In this document: in pieces, positions 23,489-34,765 of the stretch | How positions within the stretch are numbered: position 1 is the stretch's first letter | Layout: each line of letters begins with the position of its first letter | DNA from: Polynucleobacter asymbioticus | Lineage (GTDB): Bacteria > Pseudomonadota > Gammaproteobacteria > Burkholderiales > Burkholderiaceae | Length of the DNA stretch: 64,000 bases | NCBI RefSeq assembly: GCF_018687575.1 | Contig: NZ_CP061297.1 | Coordinates: 1,308,821-1,372,820 of the forward strand | Direction: 5' to 3' | Program-made: the position numbers and the translations under genes | The notes under the pieces: model-generated | What the model saw: only the letters and a program-made list of their open reading frames with translations | Databases searched by the model: none | What the model was told of the DNA's origin: nothing

Positions 23489-25429
23489 TCAATGGAGTTG
23501 CTTATAGATTTGCTCGGCCAGTGCAGTGGAAATTCCCTCAACACTAGAAAGCTCTTCAATCGTGGCGTTAGAAACACCCCGCAAACCCCCAAAACGGGCG
23601 AGTAATTTTTGGCGTCGCTTAGCCCCTATCCCCTCGATCTCCTCTAACTGAGAAACTGCTCTAGCTTTTGCTCGTTTAGCCCGCATGCCGGTGATAGCAA
23701 AGCGATGCGCTTCATCACGGATTTGCGCTACCAACAGCAAAGCGGCACTATCAATACCCAGCTCGAGCGATCTACGTCCATCTGCAAAGATAAGTGTCTC
23801 AAGACCTACCTTACGACCCTCGCCTTTGGCAACACCAACGATCAATCCAATATCCATACCGAATTCAGAAAGGACTTGTCTTGCCATTTCAACTTGACCT
23901 TTACCACCGTCGATCAATATGACTTGCGGCATCTTCTCAACAGGGAGTTCTTGAAAGTTCGCATAACGGCGTTGCAAGACCTGACGCATGGCTGCGTAGT
24001 CATCACCTGGGGTAATGTCGTTGATATTGAAACGGCGATATTCGCTAGGCTGCATTGCGTTTTTGGAATACACCACACAAGACGCTTGAGTAGCCTCTCC
24101 AGAAGTATGGCTAATATCAAAACATTCAATACGTAGTTGCTCAAGACTTTCTAATTCCAACGCCAGGACATCAGCTAATGCTCGGGCTCTCGCCAATTGA
24201 CCACCTGTCTCTACCAAACGCTTCGCTATCGCAATCTTGGCATTACCCTCAGCCATACCCAACCAATGCCGTCTCTGACCTTGTGGCTGATGCAGGAAGG
24301 TAATGCGCTTACCAGCTTGTGCGTTCAATAAATCGTGTAAACCTTCCGGAGCTGTTTGCCCGGAAACATCGTCAGTACTTTCTTCCGGTGCCGCAATATC
24401 ATCAACCAGCTTTCTCAGGGGGTGGTTCAGAATCAATACGGGTGGAATTAAATTAGTCGTCGCTTCACCATCGCCTGACTTCTCCTCCAGATAATGCTGA
24501 GCAATAAAGGCCTCGAGAATTTCTGCAGGTGGTGGCAGCTCCCCTGAACTAGAGCGCAGGCCCTTAGGGAAGTAAGCACGATCTCCCAAATGGCGACCTC
24601 CACGAATCATTGCCAAATTGACGCAAACTACACCTTCCATTTGGGCTACAGCAATCACATCGACATCACCTTCACCATCAGCGACGGTATCCATGGATTG
24701 CTGTTGCAGGACGCTCGAAAGATCCGCAATACGATCCCTCAGCACTGCAGCCATTTCAAACTCCATAGCATCGCTATAAGCATGCATTTTCTTTTCAAGC
24801 TCAGACAGCACGCGACTATGGTCGCCTTCTAAAAAACGGGTTGCTTGAGCTACATCCTGCCCATATTGCTCTGCGTTCAGACGACCAACGCAAGGCGCAC
24901 TACAGCGATGAATTTGATGCAATAAGCATGGTCGACTGCGGTTTTTAAATACAGAGTCCTCGCAGGTTCTCAAGCGAAACACTTTCTGCAAAATCTGCAC
25001 GCTATTGCGCACCGCCCATGAATTTGGGAATGGGCCAAAGTAGTGATTGCGCTTATCCGTTTTGCCACGATAGGAGGCCAAGCGAGGAAACTGGTGACCT
25101 GTCAACATGACATAGGGATAAGACTTATCATCTCTAAAGAGAATGTTGAATGGAGGGGCCAACTCCTTAATGAGATTGTTCTCTAGAATTAAGGCTTCGG
25201 TTTCTGAGCGTGTTACTGTAGTTTCGTAGCGAGCAATTTTTCCCACCATCAGCTCTATTCGTGGTGAAAGCTGGGTTCGTTGGAAGTAACTAGATACACG
25301 CTTTTTGAGGTTGCGCGCTTTACCGACATACAGAATATGTCCCGCCTCATCAAAGAAGCGATACACCCCCGGCAATCCGGGTAGCCGTTTAACATCCTGC
25401 TGAAGGGTTTCAAAAAGCGAATTGCTCAT
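23489..25429 (-). CDS. uvrC: Excinuclease ABC subunit C
   Basis: Makes both incisions in nucleotide-excision repair after UvrB loading. Of 646 residues, the N-terminal GIY-YIG nuclease domain ([29 protein letters not shown]) makes the 3' cut; the middle holds the cysteine-rich [25 protein letters not shown] and the UVR motif; the RNase H-like domain ([28 protein letters not shown]) makes the 5' cut; two helix-hairpin-helix motifs end the protein ([16 protein letters not shown]). The start codon overlaps that of earP on the other strand by two bases, with no ribosome binding site in front. Confidence 0.97.
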   Translation of the reverse strand: MSNSLFETLQQDVKRLPGLPGVYRFFDEAGHILYVGKARNLKKRVSSYFQRTQLSPRIELMVGKIARYETTVTRSETEALILENNLIKELAPPFNILFRDDKSYPYVMLTGHQFPRLASYRGKTDKRNHYFGPFPNSWAVRNSVQILQKVFRLRTCEDSVFKNRSRPCLLHQIHRCSAPCVGRLNAEQYGQDVAQATRFLEGDHSRVLSELEKKMHAYSDAMEFEMAAVLRDRIADLSSVLQQQSMDTVADGEGDVDVIAVAQMEGVVCVNLAMIRGGRHLGDRAYFPKGLRSSSGELPPPAEILEAFIAQHYLEEKSGDGEATTNLIPPVLILNHPLRKLVDDIAAPEESTDDVSGQTAPEGLHDLLNAQAGKRITFLHQPQGQRRHWLGMAEGNAKIAIAKRLVETGGQLARARALADVLALELESLEQLRIECFDISHTSGEATQASCVVYSKNAMQPSEYRRFNINDITPGDDYAAMRQVLQRRYANFQELPVEKMPQVILIDGGKGQVEMARQVLSEFGMDIGLIVGVAKGEGRKVGLETLIFADGRRSLELGIDSAALLLVAQIRDEAHRFAITGMRAKRAKARAVSQLEEIEGIGAKRRQKLLARFGGLRGVSNATIEELSSVEGISTALAEQIYKQLH

Positions 25430-26507
25430 GCGTTGGGATATTTTCTGTCAAATCGTAGACAACTATGGTGATGCCGGTGTTTGCTGGCGTCTAGCAAGAA
25501 GCTTAACAAGCCTTCACGGCCAAGACGTGCGCATTTTCTGCGACGATCTACCAACCCTTAATTTACTCGCTTCTGGTGTTGATCCAGAAATCAAGCGCCG
25601 TATCGACATTCAACCCTGGGAAGCAAGCCATCACAATAGCCGTCATCCAGTAGAAACGCCTGACGTGGTGATTGAGGCATTTGGGTGTGACCTCCCCGAG
25701 CGCTACCTAGCAGGCCTACTCATTGCCTCCAAAAAACCCATCATCCTGAACCTAGAGTACTTAAGCGCAGAACCTTGGATTGTGGACTTTCATCAGAAAG
25801 CCTCCCCACAGGCACACGGCATTCCAAAGTACTTCTTCTTCCCAGGCTTCCAGGAAAATGCGGGCGGCATCTTGATTGATCCAATCCCTAGGGACTCGTC
25901 ACTCACTGAGCAATGCATTCCGGAGAGTCTAAAGACTAGCTGGAAACTCTTGCGACCCAATACCAAACGTATCAGTGTTTTTTGCTACCCGGGTGTACCG
26001 CTACTGAAATGGCTGGAAGATCTATCGACATTAGATGAGGACTTCGACATCGTGTTGACACATGGTCAACGTGAACAATTGCAATTCAGCTCCACTCACC
26101 CTACCCAGCCACTTACTTTGCCCGACTCTATTCAGTTGATCTCTATTCCATTTGTTTCTCAAGATGAATACGACTGGGTCCTTTCTCAATGCGATTTCAA
26201 TATCGTTCGAGGCGAAGATTCTTTCGTCCGAGCTCAACTCGCTGGAAAGCCCTTCATTTGGCATATTTACCCCCAAGAAGATGGCGCCCATAAAACTAAG
26301 TTAGCCGCCTTTTTAGACCTCTATCTTGAAAATGCATCGCAAGAGCTTAAACATGCCGTCATAGCCGCCATGACTTGGGCAATGCCTAGCGAGTGGTATC
26401 AATCTATCAATGAATGGAGCGCCCATTCCAAGGCTTGGCGAGCAGATTTACTTGAAAAACAAGCTGATGGTGGCCTGGCTGCCCGTCTAATGGGCTTTGT
26501 AGCCTGA
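25428..26507 (+). CDS. earP: EF-P arginine rhamnosyltransferase EarP
   Basis: Transfers L-rhamnose from dTDP-rhamnose to Arg32 of elongation factor P, which activates EF-P for rescuing ribosomes at polyproline stretches. The 359-residue GT-B protein has the family N-terminus [24 protein letters not shown] with the conserved Asp11 and Asp15, and the donor-binding [29 protein letters not shown] near the C-terminus. It sits directly upstream of efp, and EF-P here has an arginine at 32, so enzyme and target agree. The ATG at 25428 shares bases with the divergent uvrC start. Confidence 0.96.
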   Translation: MRWDIFCQIVDNYGDAGVCWRLARSLTSLHGQDVRIFCDDLPTLNLLASGVDPEIKRRIDIQPWEASHHNSRHPVETPDVVIEAFGCDLPERYLAGLLIASKKPIILNLEYLSAEPWIVDFHQKASPQAHGIPKYFFFPGFQENAGGILIDPIPRDSSLTEQCIPESLKTSWKLLRPNTKRISVFCYPGVPLLKWLEDLSTLDEDFDIVLTHGQREQLQFSSTHPTQPLTLPDSIQLISIPFVSQDEYDWVLSQCDFNIVRGEDSFVRAQLAGKPFIWHIYPQEDGAHKTKLAAFLDLYLENASQELKHAVIAAMTWAMPSEWYQSINEWSAHSKAWRADLLEKQADGGLAARLMGFVA

Positions 26508-26594
26508 TCTTGTGCGAAATCCACCTGCGGGCGGTTACAATCTTGTTTTTGATAAAAACCGCAGAAAATCAGCTCTGCACCCAGGAATAGCAAG

Positions 26595-27155
26595 ATGAAA
26601 ACAGCACAAGAACTCCGCGTTGGTAACGTAGTAATGATCGGCACCGATGCCATGGTCGTTTTAAAAGCGGAATACAGCCGCTCAGGCCGCAACTCTTCAG
26701 TTGTAAAAATGAAATTTAAGAACTTGTTAACCGGCGCACCTAACGAAGGTGTTTACAAAGCTGATGACAAATTCGATGTAGTGATCCTCGACAAGAAAGA
26801 CTGCACCTACTCTTACTTCGCAGATCCAATGTATGTATTTATGGACGGCGACTACAACCAATATGAAGTTGAAGCTGAATTCATGGGCGATGCATTGAAC
26901 TACCTCGAAGAAAGCATGCCTTGTGAAGTAGTGTTCTACGAAGGTAAAGCACTCTCAGTAGCAATGCCAAACTCTTTAGTTCGTGAAATCATTTATACAG
27001 AGCCAGCAGTTAAAGGGGATACCAGCTCAGGCAAAGTATTGAAGACTGCAAAACTAGCTACTGGCTATGAATTGCAAGTTCCATTGTTCTGCAACACTGG
27101 TGACAAGATCGAGATCGATACTCGTACTGGTGAATATCGTAGTCGCGCTAACTAA
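26595..27155 (+). CDS. efp: Elongation factor P (arginine-rhamnosylated type)
   Basis: Binds between the ribosomal P and E sites and speeds peptide-bond formation at polyproline. Its 186 residues form the usual three beta-barrel domains. The tip of domain I reads [12 protein letters not shown] with Arg32, the residue modified by EarP; lysine-type EF-Ps (EpmA or hypusine-like) have Lys here. The C-terminal signature [18 protein letters not shown] is complete. It lies 87 bases after earP with a terminator behind, so it may be cotranscribed or use its own promoter. Confidence 0.98.
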   Translation: MKTAQELRVGNVVMIGTDAMVVLKAEYSRSGRNSSVVKMKFKNLLTGAPNEGVYKADDKFDVVILDKKDCTYSYFADPMYVFMDGDYNQYEVEAEFMGDALNYLEESMPCEVVFYEGKALSVAMPNSLVREIIYTEPAVKGDTSSGKVLKTAKLATGYELQVPLFCNTGDKIEIDTRTGEYRSRAN

Positions 27156-27172
27156 TTAGCTCGCTCGATAGC

Positions 27173-27199
27173 AAAAAGCCCGGCATGCCGGGCTTTTTT
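27173..27199. terminator. Bidirectional terminator between efp and nagZ
   Basis: AAAAAGCCCGGC / GCCGGGCTTTTT inverted repeat centred on GGCATGCC, with A- and T-runs on the two sides, between convergent genes. Confidence 0.93.
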
Positions 27200-27224
27200 A
27201 TTACTGAAAGTTTTTACTTATCAC

Positions 27225-28313
27225 CTAGGCAATGAGCTTTAGCTGCTGGAGCAAGCCTTTGGCATGCTGGTATTGCGCCTCAGACTGCAACGCATCCCAA
27301 GCTGGAGCCGTGGAGGTTGGCATCAAGCGATTTAATCGAATGGCAGACTCCGCTTGTTTTGCTTTTGAGACTTTCAACTGACTAAGCAATTGATCTGCAA
27401 GGTCCGGGCGATTACAAATTAACACCGCATCACATCCAGCCTCAAGTGCCATATCTGCGCCCTTCACTACAGAACCGGCAACGCTCGCACCCTCCATCGA
27501 GAGGTCATCACTAAAAATTACGCCTTCAAAGCCCAGCTCTTGACGCAAAATGGAATGTAACCAAACTTTAGAAAAGCCTGCTGGGTTCTTATCTACTTTC
27601 GGATAAATCACATGGGCTGGCATTACTGCAGTTAGACTCAGATCCAACCATTCATAAGGCTTAGCGTCGTCATTCAGAATTTGTTTCAAAGGACGCTCAT
27701 CCACCGGAATGGCCACATGAGAATCCGCTTCTGCCCAGCCATGGCCTGGGAAGTGCTTACCGCAGTTGGCCATACCGGCAAGACGTAAACCTTCATTCAA
27801 GCTCTTGGCTAATGCAAAAGTAATTTGTGGATCACGACTAAATGCGCGATCTCCAATTACACCGCTGCGACCAAAATCAAGATCTAGGACTGGAGTAAAG
27901 CTAAAGTCCACACCACAAGCACGCAATTCGGCAGCCAAAACATATCCACAGGCAGTAGCTGCTGCCATTGCAATCGCAGCCGATTCTGCGGGATGTTTTG
28001 ATTTATCCGTTGATTTATTTTTGGATCCCCAGAGTTCACCAAGCTTACGCATAGCAGGTAAATGGGTAAAGCCGTCAGTCCTACAGCGCTGCACACGGCC
28101 ACCCTCATGATCAATCGAGATTAATACGTCAGAACGGAGTTTTTTAATTTCTGCAGTTAGTTTGGTAAGTTGCTTACGATTGGCAAAATTTCTACCAAAT
28201 AAAATCACGCCACCAGTCAGTGGATGCAAGATGCGACGGCGATCTTCGGCATTTAACTCAAGACCAACAACATCTAAAGTAACTGGGCCTGGTTTCATAG
28301 TCGACTTACTCAT
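27225..28313 (-). CDS. nagZ: Beta-N-acetylhexosaminidase NagZ
   Basis: GH3 glycosidase that removes N-acetylglucosamine from muropeptides in cytoplasmic peptidoglycan recycling. Of 362 residues, KHFPGHG (186-192) and the nucleophile Asp269 in FSDDLSMEGA are the NagZ signatures, with SIDHEGGRVQR earlier. An insert around residues 95-110 (SKNKSTDKSKHPAE) is hydrophilic and unlike E. coli NagZ. It is the distal gene of the long minus-strand run starting at degP/lepA. The product it releases also feeds AmpR-type signalling in some bacteria; no ampC/ampR is seen here. Confidence 0.94.
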   Translation of the reverse strand: MSKSTMKPGPVTLDVVGLELNAEDRRRILHPLTGGVILFGRNFANRKQLTKLTAEIKKLRSDVLISIDHEGGRVQRCRTDGFTHLPAMRKLGELWGSKNKSTDKSKHPAESAAIAMAAATACGYVLAAELRACGVDFSFTPVLDLDFGRSGVIGDRAFSRDPQITFALAKSLNEGLRLAGMANCGKHFPGHGWAEADSHVAIPVDERPLKQILNDDAKPYEWLDLSLTAVMPAHVIYPKVDKNPAGFSKVWLHSILRQELGFEGVIFSDDLSMEGASVAGSVVKGADMALEAGCDAVLICNRPDLADQLLSQLKVSKAKQAESAIRLNRLMPTSTAPAWDALQSEAQYQHAKGLLQQLKLIA

Positions 28314-28357
28314 GTATTCCTCGAAATTTTTTAGTTTTATCTATTTTTGATGCTTGT

Positions 28358-28750
28358 TTATTTTTGAACTACGATGACATGAGCTATTGCCATGTCTTGC
28401 TCGTCACTTACAGTCACTTGAGCTTCCCAGTTTTTCTCTTTCATGAATACCGCTAACGCACCAAGATAAGATGTCACCGGCTTTCCACTAGGTTCATTCA
28501 GGGTCTGGAGGGACCTCCAAGTCATTGGCATTCTCATGCCAAGACCAATTGCTTTAGAGAATGCTTCTTTTGCAGCAAAGCGCGTTGCCAAGAAAGCAAT
28601 GCCCCGCTTGTGATTTCTGGCTAAGCGATGCTTGAACACCGCCATCTCATCTGGTCCCAGAATTTTTTCAGCTAATCGACCGTGAGTACGATCGTAAGCA
28701 GCTTGAAGCCGCTCGATTTGCAGGATGTCTGTGCCAATACCGATGATCAT
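28358..28750 (-). CDS. acpS: Holo-[acyl-carrier-protein] synthase
   Basis: Attaches 4'-phosphopantetheine from CoA to Ser37 of ACP. The 130-residue trimeric enzyme has the metal-binding [15 protein letters not shown] and the [12 protein letters not shown](L)GMR signature. Its position right after pdxJ (16-base gap) is the conserved pdxJ-acpS pair, and its substrate gene acpP lies about 9 kb away on the same strand. Confidence 0.97.
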   Translation of the reverse strand: MIIGIGTDILQIERLQAAYDRTHGRLAEKILGPDEMAVFKHRLARNHKRGIAFLATRFAAKEAFSKAIGLGMRMPMTWRSLQTLNEPSGKPVTSYLGALAVFMKEKNWEAQVTVSDEQDMAIAHVIVVQK

Positions 28751-28766
28751 TTTTATATTACTAAGC

Positions 28767-29522
28767 TTATTCTGATTTGGAAGCGTTAGCCCTACCCTGA
28801 TCCATCAGAGCTTTCATGTCCGTGATTGCTTTTTGCCAACCCTTAAAGAGGGCTTCAGCAACAATAGCATGACCAATATTCAGCTCAGAGAGCTCAGCAA
28901 TAGCTGCTACCGGCATCACATTACCCTCATGCAAACCATGGCCTGCATTAACACGTAGTCCAATACTTCTGCCAAACTGAGCGGCTTTTCTGATGCGCTC
29001 AAGCTCTTGCTTCTGTTGATCACCAGCTAGATCTGCGTATCGACCGGTATGCAATTCGACTACTGTTGCGCCAACATCTTTGGCAGCCTGAATTTGCTTT
29101 TCTTCTGGATCAATAAAAAGTGAGACCCTGATGCCTGCAGCTTTTAACTGTGTAGTGGCTGCTTTGACTGCATCAAAGTGACCCAGCACATCCAAGCCGC
29201 CTTCAGTAGTGACTTCTTCGCGCTTTTCAGGAACCAGGCAAACATCATGCGGCTGAACTCGACAGGCGATGTTGATCATCTCTGGTGTTACGGCGCACTC
29301 CAAATTCATACGCGTCTGAATCAAAGGACGCAAAGCCATCAAATCCGCATCTTTAATATGGCGGCGATCTTCGCGTAAATGCAGGGTAATTAAATCAGCG
29401 CCAGCCTCTTCAGCTAAATGGGCAGCTTTTAAAGGATCTGGATAAACCGTGCCACGCGCATTACGTAAAGTAGCGACGTGATCGATATTGATGCCAAGCT
29501 CAAGAGTATTGGAGTCGCTCAT
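28767..29522 (-). CDS. pdxJ: Pyridoxine 5'-phosphate synthase
   Basis: Condenses 1-deoxy-D-xylulose 5-phosphate with 3-amino-1-hydroxyacetone phosphate to give pyridoxine phosphate (vitamin B6). The 251-residue TIM barrel starts [17 protein letters not shown] and contains [23 protein letters not shown] and RVNAGHGL, all family motifs with the catalytic Glu and His residues. It lies between recO (12-base gap) and acpS. Confidence 0.97.
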   Translation of the reverse strand: MSDSNTLELGINIDHVATLRNARGTVYPDPLKAAHLAEEAGADLITLHLREDRRHIKDADLMALRPLIQTRMNLECAVTPEMINIACRVQPHDVCLVPEKREEVTTEGGLDVLGHFDAVKAATTQLKAAGIRVSLFIDPEEKQIQAAKDVGATVVELHTGRYADLAGDQQKQELERIRKAAQFGRSIGLRVNAGHGLHEGNVMPVAAIAELSELNIGHAIVAEALFKGWQKAITDMKALMDQGRANASKSE

Positions 29523-29534
29523 ATTTGTAGCTTA

Positions 29535-30269
29535 CTAGATTTTCTTGAGATCAATCAAAATTTGGCGGGTAGTGAGCACTTGATCCTGAAGGTGTAGACC
29601 CAATAAGAAACGCATCAACTGCTTGCTCTCAGAAAGCGTCTCTTGATCAGAAAAGTCGCCCGCTGCAATAGCTAGCAATGATTTTCCACTTAAGACTGGC
29701 CAGTGGCCTGGATCATCGCCTTGAGCAGGCCTTACGCCACGCTCTGGTTGATATACATATTGCTCATTGGAAATAGGAGTGCTATTAGTTTCGACACAGC
29801 GATCCAGCGCTGCTGCATAACCCGTTTCCTGCAAGAGTGTTAACTCGAAAGGACGCAGAATTTCTTCTAAGCCTTTGGATTCAAATTCAAGATTCGATAA
29901 AGCGGAGATCGTATCGGTGTAATGGTCGTAGAGTCTTTCATAGTCGTCTTCACGCGCCAGAAACTTGACTAACAACTCATTGAGATAAAACCCACAGAGT
30001 AAGGCGTCGCCAACTAAGGAAGGAGTACCGCCAACCCACTCGGACTTCGTTAAAGTTCGTAACTCAGACTTCCCGCTCCAAGAAACCAATAGAGGCTGAA
30101 AGCGCTGTAAGACTGGACGCAATACTGAGTGTGGGCGCTTGGCACCCTTGGCAATCAAGGCCATGCGACCATGCTGACGTGTAAACACATCCAGAATTAA
30201 GCTAGTTTCCTTGTAGGGAATGCTGTGCAATACAAAAGCGGGTTCGTCAGCAACACGAATGGAGGCCAT
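29535..30269 (-). CDS. recO: DNA repair protein RecO
   Basis: Recombination mediator that works with RecR to load RecA on gaps. The 244-residue protein has the N-terminal OB fold (EPAFVLHSIPYKETSLILDVFTRQHGRMALIAKGAKRP) and a helical C-terminal part. The zinc-finger cysteines of some RecO proteins are not evident. It follows era by 6 bases, as in the conserved rnc-era-recO-pdxJ-acpS operon. Confidence 0.96.
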   Translation of the reverse strand: MASIRVADEPAFVLHSIPYKETSLILDVFTRQHGRMALIAKGAKRPHSVLRPVLQRFQPLLVSWSGKSELRTLTKSEWVGGTPSLVGDALLCGFYLNELLVKFLAREDDYERLYDHYTDTISALSNLEFESKGLEEILRPFELTLLQETGYAAALDRCVETNSTPISNEQYVYQPERGVRPAQGDDPGHWPVLSGKSLLAIAAGDFSDQETLSESKQLMRFLLGLHLQDQVLTTRQILIDLKKI

Positions 30270-30275
30270 GAATAA

Positions 30276-31211
30276 TTACTCTAGACCCTGCGCCCGTAAT
30301 TCAGCGCGATCATCTGCCCAGCCACGTTTGACCTTAACCCAAGTCTCCAAGAAGACCTTTCCATCAAAGAGCTTTTCCATATCAATGCGGGCATCGGTAG
30401 AAATCTTCTTGAGTCGCTCACCCTTGGCACCAATAATCATCGCCTTGTGGCTATCGCGATCAACCAAAATGGTTGCTGCGATACGGCGCATTTTGCCGTC
30501 CATCTTGAACTGATCAATCACTACTGTGCTGGTGTAAGGCAACTCTTCCCCGGTAAAGCGGAAGACCTTCTCGCGCAGGATCTCAGCTGCCAAGAAACGC
30601 TCACTGCGATCAGTAATGGTATCGCCATCGTAGACCGCTGGTGCCTCAGGTAAGTAGCCTTCGAGTACGTCTAACAATCTTTCAACATCCCCAGGACTCT
30701 TAGCACTCATCGGCACGATTTCAGCGAACTCAGACTTCTGATCTTCGTGACCGCCCAATTCACACCAAGGGCGAGCCATCTCTTTAATAAAGTTCAGTAG
30801 CGCCTGATCCCGCTCAGAAGGAGTCTGAAAGCGACTATTAAATAGATCTAATTTATTTAAAACCAAGACAATGGGTAAATCATCTGGCAGTAACTTCAAA
30901 ACTTTCTTGTCATCTTCGCCAAAGTAGCCTGCTTCAACCACAAAGCAAGCCACATTCACATCTTGCAAAGCCGTAGTGACCGTGCGGTTCAAGGCCTTAT
31001 TCAGGGTATTCATCAAACGAGTTTGAAAGCCCGGCGTATCGATGAAGATGAACTGCGTCTCTTCGCGATTCTGAATACCTAAAATACGGTGCCGCGTGGT
31101 TTGTGCTTTACGGGATGTAATACTGATCTTCTGACCAACCAAGGCATTCAAGAGGGTTGATTTGCCCATATTGGGACGGCCAACAATGGCGATAGTGCCG
31201 CATCTAAACAC
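30276..31211 (-). CDS. era: GTPase Era
   Basis: GTPase needed for maturation of 16S rRNA and 30S assembly. Of 311 residues, the G domain has G1 GRPNMGKST (11-19), G3 DTPGF and G4 NKLD; the C-terminal KH domain has the [24 protein letters not shown] segment that binds the 3' end of 16S rRNA. It lies 2 bases after rnc; both act on rRNA. Confidence 0.98.
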   Translation of the reverse strand: MFRCGTIAIVGRPNMGKSTLLNALVGQKISITSRKAQTTRHRILGIQNREETQFIFIDTPGFQTRLMNTLNKALNRTVTTALQDVNVACFVVEAGYFGEDDKKVLKLLPDDLPIVLVLNKLDLFNSRFQTPSERDQALLNFIKEMARPWCELGGHEDQKSEFAEIVPMSAKSPGDVERLLDVLEGYLPEAPAVYDGDTITDRSERFLAAEILREKVFRFTGEELPYTSTVVIDQFKMDGKMRRIAATILVDRDSHKAMIIGAKGERLKKISTDARIDMEKLFDGKVFLETWVKVKRGWADDRAELRAQGLE

Positions 31212-31213
31212 GA

Positions 31214-32005
31214 TTAGCCCTTCAGCTTAAGATTTAACTGCTCTTCGGTTGCTACTTTTTTCGCTGCCTTCTTTTTCGCTGACCGAGTCTTTTTAGGTTT
31301 ACCTAGCGCTTGTGGCAAAGCTTTCAGGGCTGATACCAGGGCTAGCTTAGCTGCCGCTTGCTCAGCCGCACGTCGCGACGCGCCCTCACCCTTAACTGCA
31401 ACCTTGAGATTAGGTATTAAACACTCTACCTCGAATTGCTGATTATGAGCTGCACCGCTAGTCCCAGTGACGTTATAAGTAGGCAACGGTAACTGATAGC
31501 TTTGCAAACATTCTTGCAATAAAGTTTTGTCATCCTTACCCAAAGTTTTTGGGTCAACATTAGCCAGAATGATGGAATACAGTTTGCGCAAGCAGTTCTT
31601 GGCAGCATCAAATCCGCCATCCAAGAATATGGCACCAGTGACTGCTTCAAGTGTGTCAGCAAGGATGGATGGGCGACGGAAGCCGCCACTCTTTAACTCA
31701 CCCTCACCTAAGCGCAGATAGTCTGATAGCGATAGGGTTTGAGCAATCTCATAGAGCGCTTGTTGCTTAACTAAGTTGGCCCGTACGCGAGAAAGATCAC
31801 CTTCATCTAAATCGGAATAACGCTCATAGAGCATTTCAGCGACGACACAATTGAGGATCGAGTCACCTAAAAACTCCAAGCGCTCATTATTTTTCTTGCT
31901 GTGACTGCGATGCGTAAGAGCTTGATTCAGTAACTCTAGTTTTTTAAATGTGTAGCCCAGTTGCGCTTGCAGCGGTGCAGTTTCAATGACGGCGCGGGCG
32001 TTCAT
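31214..32005 (-). CDS. rnc: Ribonuclease III
   Basis: Double-strand-specific RNase processing rRNA precursors and mRNAs. The 263 residues have the signature [11 protein letters not shown] with Glu44 and Asp48, the later [15 protein letters not shown] with the second acidic pair, and a C-terminal dsRNA-binding domain, plus a lysine-rich tail ([15 protein letters not shown]) longer than in E. coli. The ATG at 32005, four bases after the lepB stop, is preferred over an upstream TTG at 32035 because it gives the usual N-terminal length. Confidence 0.97.
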   Translation of the reverse strand: MNARAVIETAPLQAQLGYTFKKLELLNQALTHRSHSKKNNERLEFLGDSILNCVVAEMLYERYSDLDEGDLSRVRANLVKQQALYEIAQTLSLSDYLRLGEGELKSGGFRRPSILADTLEAVTGAIFLDGGFDAAKNCLRKLYSIILANVDPKTLGKDDKTLLQECLQSYQLPLPTYNVTGTSGAAHNQQFEVECLIPNLKVAVKGEGASRRAAEQAAAKLALVSALKALPQALGKPKKTRSAKKKAAKKVATEEQLNLKLKG

Positions 32006-32009
32006 AGTC

Positions 32010-32816
32010 TTATTCGAAGCCGCCAATACGGCCAAGATTTCCGAGATTCAACCAAACAAAGAATGCTCTACCGACAATATTTTTATCTGGCACAAATCCC
32101 CAGTAACGAGAATCAGCACTGTTATCACGGTTATCACCCATGGCAAAGTAATGCCCTGCTGGGACCGTACAAGTCAGACCGGCATAAATGTACTGGCAGT
32201 TTTCAAATCCAGGGAAACGCTCTGCAGGAAACATGCCAGCAGGACGATCAGGATCGTTCAGAATCTCATGCTTGTTGCCACCCAAGTCCGCAGGAAATGA
32301 TTCTGCAAAGCGCTTGGCATAACGCATATTTTCTGGATCAAGATAAGACTCACCACCACTGTATTGCAATGGCTGACCATTCACTGTTAAACGCTTGTCT
32401 TGATAGGTAATAGTGTCGCCTGGCAAAGCCACGACGCGCTTAATGTAATCAATGGATTCATCGCGGGGATAGCGGAATACCACGACATCGCCACGTTTTG
32501 GGGAACCCAGATCAACCACTTTCTGATTAATCACCGGCAAACGAATACCGTAGGTAAATTTATTCACCAGAATAAAGTCGCCAATCTGCAGAGTCGGAAT
32601 CATGGAGCCCGATGGAATTTTGAATGGCTCCACAATAAAAGAGCGCAATACAAACACCGCACAAATGACTGGGAAGAAACCAGCCGTGTATTCCAACCAT
32701 AAAGGCATACGGTCGATACCAACCATACGTCTTTGCGGAGCAAAGTAGTAGCGATCAGCAATCCAGGCAACGCCCGAAACTACTACCAAGATAAATAGGA
32801 TGAGTGCAAAGTTCAT
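32010..32816 (-). CDS. lepB: Signal peptidase I
   Basis: Inner-membrane serine-lysine protease that removes Sec and Tat signal peptides. Its 268 residues include two N-terminal transmembrane segments (about 3-20 and 45-60), the nucleophile Ser71 in PSGSMIPTL, the general-base Lys126 in [12 protein letters not shown], and the box E motif [15 protein letters not shown]. It overlaps lepA by one base. The lepA-lepB-rnc-era order is conserved in proteobacteria. Confidence 0.97.
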   Translation of the reverse strand: MNFALILFILVVVSGVAWIADRYYFAPQRRMVGIDRMPLWLEYTAGFFPVICAVFVLRSFIVEPFKIPSGSMIPTLQIGDFILVNKFTYGIRLPVINQKVVDLGSPKRGDVVVFRYPRDESIDYIKRVVALPGDTITYQDKRLTVNGQPLQYSGGESYLDPENMRYAKRFAESFPADLGGNKHEILNDPDRPAGMFPAERFPGFENCQYIYAGLTCTVPAGHYFAMGDNRDNSADSRYWGFVPDKNIVGRAFFVWLNLGNLGRIGGFE

Positions 32817-34621
32817 TAGTCGTCTACCTGCAAAATGGCTAAGAAGGCTTCTTGTGGAATCTCCACGTTACCTACCTGCTTCATGCGCTTCTTACCTTCT
32901 TTTTGCTTCTCTAATAATTTGCGCTTACGAGAGATGTCGCCACCATAGCATTTTGCCAATACGTTCTTACGCAAGGCTTTCACGTTTTCACGGGCAACAA
33001 TATTGCTACCAATTGCCGCCTGAATAGCCACATCAAACATTTGACGCGGAATGATGCCGCGCATCTTAGCAACCACTTCGCGCCCGCGATGTTGACTGTT
33101 ACTGCGGTGAACAATCACCGACAGCGCATCCACACGCTCGCTATTAATCAGGATGTCGACTTTCACTACATCTGCCGGACGATATTCTTTGAACTCGTAA
33201 TCCATCGATGCATAGCCACGGGAGATCGACTTCATCTTGTCGAAGAAATCGAGAACAATCTCAGCCATAGGTAGCTCATAGGTGAGCTTTACTTGGCGAC
33301 CGAGGTAATTCATATCCATCTGAATACCGCGCTTACCAACGCACAGGGTAATGATCGCTCCCACATACTCTTGTGGCATGTACAGATTGACCGTCACAAT
33401 AGGCTCAAGAATCGTATTGATCTTGCTAGCCTCAGGCATCTTTGATGGGTTATCTACCGATAAGATAGTGCCATCAGATTGCTCCACTTGATACACCACC
33501 GTTGGTGCGGTAGTGATGAGATTCATGCCGTACTGACGCTCTAAACGCTCTTGCACAATCTCCATATGGAGCAAGCCCAAGAAGCCACAACGGAATCCAA
33601 AACCCAGTGCTTGGGAAACCTCAGGCTCATACAAGAGTGAGGCATCATTTAGCTGCAACTTCTCTAAAGATTCACGAAGTTGATCGTATTCGCTGGACTC
33701 TACTGGATACAGACCCGCAAAGACTTGGGGTTTTACTTCTTTAAAGCCAGGCAGCGGTTCACTCGCAGGTACTCGACCTTGTTGCCCAGTGGTATGTGTG
33801 ACGGTATCACCTACCTTGGCAGCTTTTAATTCCTTAATACCAGCAATGACGAAGCCCACTTGGCCAGCAGACAACTCTGGGCGGTCTACAGACTTTGGAC
33901 TAAATACACCCACATGCTCCACTAGGTGGGTTGAACCATTGGACATCAAGGTAATTTTTTCTTTTGGCTTGAGGGTGCCATTCACGACACGCACCAACAT
34001 CACCACACCAACGTAATTATCAAACCAAGAATCAATGATTAAAGCTTGAAGTGGATCCGCTGCATTGCCTTTAGGGGGTGGTACGCGAGCAATCATTTCT
34101 TCAATGACATCCTGCACACCTAACCCCGTTTTAGCTGAACAAGTCACCGCTTCCGATGCGTCAATACCAATCACATCTTCAATTTCTTTTTTAGCGCGAT
34201 CAGGATCGGCCTGGGGCAAGTCAATCTTATTCAGAACTGGGACTACTTCAACACCCAACTCTAGCGCCATGTAGCAGTTAGCCACCGTTTGTGCCTCAAC
34301 ACCTTGGCTGGCATCGACCACTAATAATGCGCCTTCACACGCTGAGAGTGAACGACTCACCTCATAGGAAAAGTCGACGTGTCCCGGCGTGTCAATCAAA
34401 TTGATGTTGTAGGTTTTACCGTCCTTAGACTTATAAGTCAGCGCCGCTGTTTGGGCCTTAATAGTGATGCCGCGCTCACGTTCGATATCCATCGAATCTA
34501 GAACCTGAGCTTCCATTTCACGATCAGAGAGACCGCCACAGAGTTGAATAATGCGATCAGCAAGCGTTGATTTGCCGTGATCAATGTGGGCGATGATAGA
34601 AAAATTGCGGATTAAATCCAT
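32816..34621 (-). CDS. lepA: Elongation factor 4 (LepA)
   Basis: Ribosome-binding GTPase (EF4) that helps initiation/assembly and back-translocation. The 601 residues are the standard length: G1 [10 protein letters not shown]3 DTPGH and G4 NKID, EF-G-like domains, and the unique C-terminal domain ending [20 protein letters not shown]. The 144 bases upstream contain TACAAT on the minus strand (34700-34705) and an inverted repeat TGGCGC / GCGCCA (about 34711-34729), so a separate promoter for lepA-lepB-rnc is plausible but not proven. Confidence 0.98.
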   Translation of the reverse strand: MDLIRNFSIIAHIDHGKSTLADRIIQLCGGLSDREMEAQVLDSMDIERERGITIKAQTAALTYKSKDGKTYNINLIDTPGHVDFSYEVSRSLSACEGALLVVDASQGVEAQTVANCYMALELGVEVVPVLNKIDLPQADPDRAKKEIEDVIGIDASEAVTCSAKTGLGVQDVIEEMIARVPPPKGNAADPLQALIIDSWFDNYVGVVMLVRVVNGTLKPKEKITLMSNGSTHLVEHVGVFSPKSVDRPELSAGQVGFVIAGIKELKAAKVGDTVTHTTGQQGRVPASEPLPGFKEVKPQVFAGLYPVESSEYDQLRESLEKLQLNDASLLYEPEVSQALGFGFRCGFLGLLHMEIVQERLERQYGMNLITTAPTVVYQVEQSDGTILSVDNPSKMPEASKINTILEPIVTVNLYMPQEYVGAIITLCVGKRGIQMDMNYLGRQVKLTYELPMAEIVLDFFDKMKSISRGYASMDYEFKEYRPADVVKVDILINSERVDALSVIVHRSNSQHRGREVVAKMRGIIPRQMFDVAIQAAIGSNIVARENVKALRKNVLAKCYGGDISRKRKLLEKQKEGKKRMKQVGNVEIPQEAFLAILQVDD

Positions 34622-34765
34622 AGCGTCTTATGTGGTCTTCAAAAAACGCCTTGTCAGAGCGCACCACAATGATGCGCTGCAAAAAGCCGTCTTAGAGAGA
34701 TTGTAATGGGTGGCGCCAAAATAGCGCCAAACCCGTTTATTTCATCTAAAAACCCTGCTTTTGGC

